From an uncultured Bacilli bacterium (GTDB taxonomy: Bacteria > Bacillota_I > Bacilli_A > RF39 > UBA660), in the NCBI GenBank assembly GCA_948479395.1, contig CAOLUI010000003.1, positions 44,589 to 61,969 on the forward strand: a stretch of 17,381 bases of DNA, written 5' to 3'. The notes beneath the pieces are model-generated. The model was not told the DNA's origin and did not search any database. It worked only from the letters and a program-made list of their open reading frames with translations. Of this stretch, positions 13,801 through 17,381 are shown piece by piece. A program made the position numbers and the translations under genes. The stretch's first letter is position 1. Every line of letters begins with the position of its first letter.

Positions 13801-14001
13801 TTATTTATAAATATACCTGAATTTTGTTTGTATCACCGCTAAAAATTCGTACAAACCTGGTACTCTTTTATAAAACTCTCTTCTTTCATATTCTTTTCTT
13901 TTTAGTTCTTTTTTTTCTTGTTCAATCTCTTGTGGAGTCATTTCTTTTCGCATATCATTTTTGATTGCCATCAGTTCTTTTTTCCAATCATTTGTTTTCA
14001 T
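13801..14001 (-). CDS. Short charged ORF, probably the N-terminal part of the ADP-ribosyltransferase
   Basis: A 66-residue frame starting MKTNDWKKELMAIKNDM, very rich in Lys, Glu and Arg between residues 8 and 45 (probable helix or coiled coil, with TPQEIEQEKKELKRKEYE), then a more hydrophobic end, PGLYEFLAVIQTKFRYIYK. No family is recognised. ATG 14001 has an excellent AAGGTGAT ribosome binding site and a promoter, so translation from here is likely. The reading then stops at 13801, directly before a seven-T run followed by frame-shifted coding-like sequence of the ADP-ribosyltransferase. Confidence 0.5.
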   Translation of the reverse strand: MKTNDWKKELMAIKNDMRKEMTPQEIEQEKKELKRKEYERREFYKRVPGLYEFLAVIQTKFRYIYK

Positions 14002-14020
14002 AAAATCACCTTCAAGTTGA

Positions 14021-14029
14021 TATTATAAC
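14021..14029 (-). promoter_or_regulatory. Extended -10 promoter for the 14001 ORF
   Basis: Minus-strand TGTTATAAT is a perfect extended -10 element about 20 bases upstream of the ATG at 14001 (position approximate by one or two bases). No convincing -35 is seen. Confidence 0.55.
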
Positions 14030-14091
14030 ATTTTTTTCTTTAAAATAAATCTTTTTCAACAATTCTTATATACTTTGGACTGTAATATTTA

Positions 14092-14123
14092 AAAATTAAT
14101 AAAAACTCCTAAAAAGGAGTTTT
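14092..14123 (-). terminator. Terminator after tRNA-Asn
   Basis: AAAACTCCT (14102-14110) and AGGAGTTTT (14115-14123) form a 9-bp stem with a 4-base loop; in the minus direction T-rich sequence follows. It begins about ten bases after the tRNA 3' end. Confidence 0.8.
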
Positions 14124-14132
14124 AATTTCTAA

Positions 14133-14208
14133 TGGCGCCCGATGTAGGACTCGAACCTACGACCTAACGGTTAACAGCCGTGCGCTCTACCGACTGAGCT
14201 AATCGGGC
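14133..14208 (-). tRNA. tRNA-Asn (GTT anticodon)
   Basis: Complete 76-base cloverleaf on the minus strand. Acceptor GCCCGAT/ATCGGGC is perfectly paired, the discriminator is G, and CCA is encoded at 14135-14133. Anticodon GTT (14175-14173) sits in a CTGTTAA loop, and the T loop is TTCGAGT. Confidence 0.97.
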
Positions 14209-14219
14209 AATACAAACAA

Positions 14220-14249
14220 ATTATATATTATAATTGTATGCATTGTCAA
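14220..14249 (-). promoter_or_regulatory. Promoter of tRNA-Asn
   Basis: Perfect TTGACA (14249-14244) and perfect TATAAT (14225-14220) on the minus strand with an 18-base spacer, ending about 11 bases before the mature tRNA. Confidence 0.85.
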
Positions 14250-14332
14250 TGATTTTATACCAAAAATTAGAAAAATAGTTAAATACCTAACCAATGTTAT
14301 ACAAATATCATAATATACTTTAGGTGAGTATT

Positions 14333-14833
14333 ATGTTTATCTTTTTAAACGCTTTAGTAGCAAGCTTAGATGGTTTAATTATTGGAATTGGTTTAAAATT
14401 AGCCAAAACAAAATTAACCATGATGAATAAATTAATCATTTTTTTAACCAATATTTTTATTTATTCTATTATTATCTTTTTATATTATTCTTTAAAAATT
14501 AAATTTATGACTATGGTAATAACTACTTTATTATATTTATTTTTAGCCTGGAATGCTTATCATACAAAAGAAGATGAAGAATATGAAAAATCTCTTAGTA
14601 TTAAAAAAACTATTTTTATTGCAGCTACTCATTCTCTAGATGGAAGTATTGTTTCTTTAAATTTTGTTTATAATTATAATATCTTATTTATCATATTATT
14701 ATTTAGTTTTTTCTCTATTTTGTTATTAATATGTGGTTATATGTTTGCTAAATTATTAAGCAATATAAAAAAAAGTAATTTAATTAATGCTTTATTATTT
14801 TTAGCTTTGGCTATTATAAACCTTTTTCTATAA
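14333..14833 (+). CDS. MntP/YtaF-like polytopic membrane protein
   Basis: A 166-residue, almost wholly hydrophobic protein with about six membrane segments in two similar halves. Each half opens with the same acidic signature inside a helix: ASLDGLIIGIGLKLA in the first and HSLDGSIVSLNFV in the fourth. This two-repeat pattern with a conserved Asp is that of the MntP manganese exporter and the related YtaF sporulation membrane protein, so cation export is possible. The central loop (about 75-92) is charged, KEDEEYEKSLSIKK. Start ATG 14333 has AGGTGAG five bases upstream; a GTG at 14324 lies inside that site. Its 3' end overlaps the 3' end of the convergent dusB gene by 20 bases. No clear promoter was found; CATAAT near 14309 is a weak candidate. 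Confidence 0.75.
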   Translation: MFIFLNALVASLDGLIIGIGLKLAKTKLTMMNKLIIFLTNIFIYSIIIFLYYSLKIKFMTMVITTLLYLFLAWNAYHTKEDEEYEKSLSIKKTIFIAATHSLDGSIVSLNFVYNYNILFIILLFSFFSILLLICGYMFAKLLSNIKKSNLINALLFLALAIINLFL

Positions 14834-15803
14834 GATATTTTTCATATTCTTCTAAAACATTTAATAATTGATCACTAGTTTTACAAGAACAAATTTTAGC
14901 TTTAATTATTTTATTTTCAGGCATTCCTTTTAAATAATACAAAATATTTGAGCGAATTTCTAATAAAGCAATATGTTCATTTTTATCTTGACTTAAAATT
15001 TTATAATGACGTTGCATCATTTTGATTTTTTCTAAATTAGAAGGAGGAAGCATTAATTTCCCAGTTTTTAAATAATATAGACACTCTTTAATTAACCAAG
15101 GATTACCTAAAATACCTCTCCCAATCATAACAGCATCGCACCCTGTTTCATCTAACATTTTTTTTGCTAAAAGAGGGGATGTTACATCTCCATTTCCAAT
15201 AACAGGAATATTCACATTTTCTTTTACTTCTTTTATAATATTCCAATTAGCTGTTCCAGAATACCCTTGACTTCTAGTTCTGGCATGGATAGTTATAGCG
15301 CTAGCACCCGCTTCTTCAATTATTTTAGCAACTTCAACTGCATTAATGCTATTTTCATCCCAGCCACTTCTAATTTTTACTGTCACAGGGGTATGGACGG
15401 CTTTAACTACTCCTGAAACAATTTCTTTAATTTTTTCAGGATTTTTTAAAAGAGCACTTCCCGCTTGATTTTTAATTGCTACTTTGGGAACTGGACATCC
15501 CATGTTAATATCGATTATATCAGGATGCATGGTTCTTTCAACAATTTGAGCTGCTTTTATAAAACTTTTAAGATCACTACCAAAAATTTGTTGTGCAATT
15601 GGTCTTTCGGCTTCAATCATTTTTAACATATTTATAGTTTTTTGACTTTCATAAACTAATGCTTTATCACTTACCATTTCTGCAAATATTAAACCCGCTC
15701 CCATTTCTTTAATTATTTTTCGAAAACTGGTATTAGAAAAACCAGCCATTGGAGCCATAACGATTTTGTTTTTTATTTCTATATTACCAATTTTAAAGGT
15801 CAT
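14814..15803 (-). CDS. dusB: tRNA-dihydrouridine synthase, DusB family
   Basis: FMN-dependent enzyme that reduces a uridine of the tRNA D-loop to dihydrouridine. The N-terminal TIM barrel begins IVMAPMAGFSNTSFR (14-28); the catalytic cysteine is C103 in DINMGCPVPK; phosphate-binding signatures KIRSGWDE, TIHARTRSQGYSG, PVIGNGDVTS and VMIGRGILGNPW follow in order. The C-terminal ~85 residues are the helical tRNA-binding domain. 329 residues, normal. ATG 15803 overlaps the pduL TGA as ATGA, so translation is coupled. It is the last gene of the ASCH-pduL-dusB transcript. In Bacilli the nifR3/DusB group is the usual assignment for such sequences. Confidence 0.93.
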   Translation of the reverse strand: MTFKIGNIEIKNKIVMAPMAGFSNTSFRKIIKEMGAGLIFAEMVSDKALVYESQKTINMLKMIEAERPIAQQIFGSDLKSFIKAAQIVERTMHPDIIDINMGCPVPKVAIKNQAGSALLKNPEKIKEIVSGVVKAVHTPVTVKIRSGWDENSINAVEVAKIIEEAGASAITIHARTRSQGYSGTANWNIIKEVKENVNIPVIGNGDVTSPLLAKKMLDETGCDAVMIGRGILGNPWLIKECLYYLKTGKLMLPPSNLEKIKMMQRHYKILSQDKNEHIALLEIRSNILYYLKGMPENKIIKAKICSCKTSDQLLNVLEEYEKYLIEKGL

Positions 15804-16369
15804 ATAATTATTTCAACCTTATCCCCATTTTTTAAAGCTGCGGCATTAGCATCATCAATATCAAGATGAACTTCTAAATAAGCATTATCACTAATCTTTA
15901 CTAAAGCATCTAAAAGGCATGATTTATCTCCTGTAACTAATATCTTTACTTGCTGATTATTTTTTAGGTTTAATTTAGCTGCTTTTTCTGGTGATATATG
16001 AACATGACGTTTATTTATAATACAGCTATTTGGTAAGGTTATTTCATTTTCGGCACTGACTAAAGTAATGGTTGCACTATTAAATAAATCTCCACTTTGA
16101 CGTATCGGTGGATTAATTCCTAATTTATAAGCATCACTTTTAGATATTTCAACTTGATTATAATTTCTAAAAGGACCTAATATTCTTACATTAGGAATAC
16201 TCGAATTTTCAGTCTTAATCATTACAGTTTGTTGACTCGCATATTCACCTTTTTGTTTCAAATCACTTCTTTTTTCTAAAGGATAAGAAAATAATTTATT
16301 ATAAACTTCTTCAGTTAAGTGAACATGACGATTACTAACTCCCACTTGTACTTTAATCTTTTTTGGCAT
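15800..16369 (-). CDS. pduL: PduL-type phosphate acyltransferase (phosphotransacetylase)
   Basis: Zinc enzyme interconverting acyl-CoA and acyl phosphate, unrelated in fold to Pta. Two PTAC beta-barrel halves each carry a histidine pair: H15/H17 in SNRHVHLT and H122/H124 in NKRHVHISP, plus H168 in LEVHLDIDDANA, the metal and catalytic sites of this family. The conserved RQSGDLF stretch also fits. Start ATG 16369 (189 residues) is preferred because AAGGAG lies six bases before it; an ATG at 16384 has no good site. The 5' end overlaps the ASCH gene by 17 bases. There are no shell-protein genes, and the protein lacks a long encapsulation-type N-terminal extension. It therefore probably works in the cytoplasm as the phosphotransacetylase of acetate fermentation (inference). 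Confidence 0.92.
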   Translation of the reverse strand: MPKKIKVQVGVSNRHVHLTEEVYNKLFSYPLEKRSDLKQKGEYASQQTVMIKTENSSIPNVRILGPFRNYNQVEISKSDAYKLGINPPIRQSGDLFNSATITLVSAENEITLPNSCIINKRHVHISPEKAAKLNLKNNQQVKILVTGDKSCLLDALVKISDNAYLEVHLDIDDANAAALKNGDKVEIII

Positions 16370-16766
16370 GTATTTCTCCTTCATAATTCCATAAATTTAA
16401 TTTTCCATTAATATAAATTGGTTCAATTTCTTGAATATTTTCTAATTTAAAGCCATATCCATCCCAATCATTTGATGTTTTATTTATGACTCCTTTATAT
16501 AATATTGGATCTTTTTGCGCTAATATATTTCGCAGTTTATTATCTACTTTTATACAATCAGTTATATTTGCTTTAGCAATTATTTGACCCACAGGATATT
16601 CTAAATTTAAATTTTTAAATCTATCTAGGGCTTTTTTATCGATACTTTTTCCGGCATGAATTAATATATCTCCTCGATATTTGGTTTTCCAAGTTCTAAA
16701 TTCATATTCTTTATATCCTTTAGCAATTAATGTTGCCCATGGTTGTTTAATTGTCAATACTTTCAT
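16353..16766 (-). CDS. ASCH-domain protein
   Basis: A 137-residue protein made of one ASCH (PUA-like) domain. It opens MKVLTIKQPWATLIAKGYKEYEFRTW, in which the QPWA strand and the G-x-K-x-x-E-x-R-x-W signature (G17, K19, E22, R24, W26) are diagnostic; YRGDILIHAGK follows. ASCH proteins bind nucleic acids or nucleosides. The E. coli member YqfB hydrolyses N4-acetylcytidine using an equivalent Lys and Glu, so nucleoside deacylation is possible here but unproven. ATG 16766 has AGAGG six bases upstream. It heads the transcript with pduL and dusB and is divergent from the zinc-ribbon gene. Confidence 0.88.
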   Translation of the reverse strand: MKVLTIKQPWATLIAKGYKEYEFRTWKTKYRGDILIHAGKSIDKKALDRFKNLNLEYPVGQIIAKANITDCIKVDNKLRNILAQKDPILYKGVINKTSNDWDGYGFKLENIQEIEPIYINGKLNLWNYEGEIHAKKD

Positions 16767-16784
16767 AATATACCTCTCTTTAGT

Positions 16785-16799
16785 ATTTTATCATAAAAT
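16785..16799. promoter_or_regulatory. Palindrome between divergent genes, over the ASCH -10
   Basis: ATTTTAT-C-ATAAAAT is a perfect 7+1+7 inverted repeat centred at 16792. On the minus strand it contains an extended -10 (TGATAAAAT) for the ASCH operon; on the plus strand a TATAAT lies just beyond it (near 16805) for the zinc-ribbon gene. It may be an operator shared by both directions, or AT-rich chance. Confidence 0.4.
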
Positions 16800-16829
16800 T
16801 TAGTTATAATAAATTTTAGGAGGTATTTT

Positions 16830-17030
16830 ATGAAAAATAAAAATTGCGGAGATTGTAAAGACTCAAAACAAGGAAAAGCCTATATAGATACAGATACTGG
16901 ACTTCTTTGTGTAAAAATTGAAGAAAAATATGAAAAGCCCAAAAATAAAAAAACATTAGTCCCCTTTATTTGTACTTCATGTGGAACAGTTAATTGGAAA
17001 TGTATTGATCCAAATGAAAAAAATTGTTAA
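16830..17030 (+). CDS. Small zinc-ribbon protein, function unknown
   Basis: A 66-residue soluble protein with two Cys pairs, C6-x-x-C9 and C48-x-x-C51, the spacing of a zinc ribbon, plus C27, C58 and a terminal C66. The sequence between is Lys- and Glu-rich. The second knuckle ICTSCGTVNWKC looks like a ribbon knuckle of a nucleic-acid-binding protein. I do not recognise the family. ATG 16830 is strongly supported by AGGAGG seven bases upstream, and a hairpin terminator follows the stop. It is divergent from the ASCH operon. Confidence 0.8.
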   Translation: MKNKNCGDCKDSKQGKAYIDTDTGLLCVKIEEKYEKPKNKKTLVPFICTSCGTVNWKCIDPNEKNC

Positions 17031-17058
17031 AAAAATGTAGATTTGTTTCTACATTTTT
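17031..17058. terminator. Bidirectional terminator
   Basis: AAAAATGTAGA (17031-17041) and TCTACATTTTT (17048-17058) form a perfect 11-bp stem with a 6-base loop, T-rich on both sides. It serves the zinc-ribbon gene and the converging right-edge gene. Confidence 0.85.
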
Positions 17059-17381
17059 ATTGTATTAAAGAGGTAACATAATAATTTTGATCTTCATTTT
17101 GAAAATATAATATATATAATTCACCAGAATATGAGTAAAAAAATCTTATATCTTGTTTACCATTTTGAAAAGTATTCTCATAAGTATAACTAGTATTATT
17201 ATATTTATTAATACTATCAATATTTTTTTCAATTGACATTTTTAAATCATCATTATCAATATTTTTCTTTTTCATAAACTCTTTCGCAGTTATTTCCTTA
17301 TCTTCTTTTTTATCAATTAGATATATTTCTGGTTTAAAGATTTCTAATTCTCCTGTACATAAATTACTCTTTGAACGATTG
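17057..17381 (-). CDS. C-terminal part of an unidentified protein (runs off right edge)
   Basis: The minus-strand frame that stops at 17057-17059 stays open to the end of the window: above the internal ATG at 17275 it continues through about 35 more codons (reading ...CTGELEIFKPEIYLIDKK...TAKEF). There is no ribosome binding site at 17275, so that ATG is internal and the gene starts beyond the window. The visible ~107 residues are polar. They end in a strand-rich, aromatic region (DIRFFYSYSGELYILYFQNEDQNYYVTSLIQ) that could be a small extracellular or lipoprotein domain. No family is recognised. Confidence 0.7.
   Translation of the reverse strand, partial: NRSKSNLCTGELEIFKPEIYLIDKKEDKEITAKEFMKKKNIDNDDLKMSIEKNIDSINKYNNTSYTYENTFQNGKQDIRFFYSYSGELYILYFQNEDQNYYVTSLIQ

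Larger units (their letters stand above)
13088..14001 (-). pseudogene. Probable frameshifted ADP-ribosyltransferase gene (composite)
   Basis: The only good promoter and ribosome binding site are at 14001, ahead of a 66-residue ORF; the catalytic domain starts at 13696 with neither. Between 13800 and 13697 coding-like peptides occur in changing frames: FLENEILKH in the catalytic frame, then TYLKDKFYDFDFDVTG in another frame, then EYFDNLPLSIS back in the catalytic frame. A seven-T run and AT-rich tracts at the switches are typical indel sites. Joined, the pieces give one ~300-residue protein with a coiled, charged N-terminus and a C-terminal ADP-ribosyltransferase domain. The alternative is two separate genes with a non-coding gap. 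Confidence 0.5.

Noticed and set aside
14133..14208. tRNA-Asn as an attachment site for an integrated element carrying the ADP-ribosyltransferase
   Set aside because: No second copy of the tRNA 3' end and no integrase gene occur in the window.
1..17381. Mycoplasma-type code (TGA as Trp)
   Set aside because: TGA serves as stop in several genes, for example in the ATGA overlaps at 4319-4322 and 15800-15803, and tryptophan is written TGG.
1..17381. CRISPR array, insertion sequence or riboswitch
   Set aside because: No regularly spaced repeats, transposase motifs or leader-length conserved RNA structures were seen; the longest gap between genes is about 220 bases.

Overview
The window is strongly AT-rich and gene-dense. 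It has short intergenic gaps, AGGAGG/GGTGAT-type ribosome binding sites, classic TTGACA/TATAAT promoters, CCA-encoding tRNA genes and TGA used as an ordinary stop. The gene content (YqeK-type HD hydrolase, YnbB-type PLP enzyme, PadR-HAAS pair, YtaF/MntP-like membrane protein, PduL used without a microcompartment) points to a low-GC Firmicute of the Bacilli/Erysipelotrichia/uncultured 'RF39-like' kind. It is not a code-4 Mycoplasma. This placement is inferred from style and content, not from a search.

Layout, left to right. (1) 1-69: the N-terminal end of a minus-strand gene that leaves the window. A single-cluster ferredoxin with an unusual Cys/His-rich tail diverges from it (182-454). (2) 474-5056, minus strand: a six-gene operon read right to left with overlaps or gaps of a few bases: SDR oxidoreductase, YnbB-like PLP lyase, YqeK HD hydrolase, GNAT acetyltransferase, RluA-type and then RluB/RsuA-type pseudouridine synthases. 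(3) 5113-6291, minus strand: tRNA-His followed by D-Ala-D-Ala ligase. A 67-residue single-pass membrane protein (6372-6575) is transcribed divergently from the tRNA. (4) 6592-8623, minus strand: a stand-alone Clp-D1-like AAA+ ATPase and a 2,4-diaminopentanoate-dehydrogenase-like protein. (5) 8686-10462, minus strand: a PadR repressor and a HAAS-domain multi-spanning membrane protein, overlapping by 8 bp, behind a strong promoter covered by short dyads. (6) 10554-12863, minus strand: a large MacB/FtsX-type ABC transporter fused to its ATPase, with its own promoter flanked by a 9-bp inverted repeat. (7) 13088-14001, minus strand: an ADP-ribosyltransferase catalytic domain without a ribosome binding site, preceded by frame-broken coding sequence and a short ORF that does have good start signals. 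It looks like one gene broken by frameshifts. (8) tRNA-Asn (14133-14208). (9) A plus-strand MntP/YtaF-like membrane protein converges with, and overlaps, the operon ASCH protein - PduL phosphotransacylase - DusB (16766 to 14814, minus). (10) A small zinc-ribbon protein (plus, 16830-17030), and the C-terminal end of an unidentified minus-strand gene that runs off the right edge.

The most regulated-looking part is 8.6-13.0 kb: two promoters carry clear dyads, and a PadR/HAAS pair sits beside a large-ectodomain ABC transporter, an arrangement usually tied to envelope or antimicrobial stress. The most unusual items are the broken ADP-ribosyltransferase locus, the ClpC-D1-only ATPase and the ferredoxin with a metal-ligand-rich tail. 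No stretch over 300 bases lacks a gene; the longest gap (12864-13087) holds the ABC promoter and the ADP-ribosyltransferase terminator. I saw no insertion sequence, CRISPR array, phage structural gene or riboswitch.
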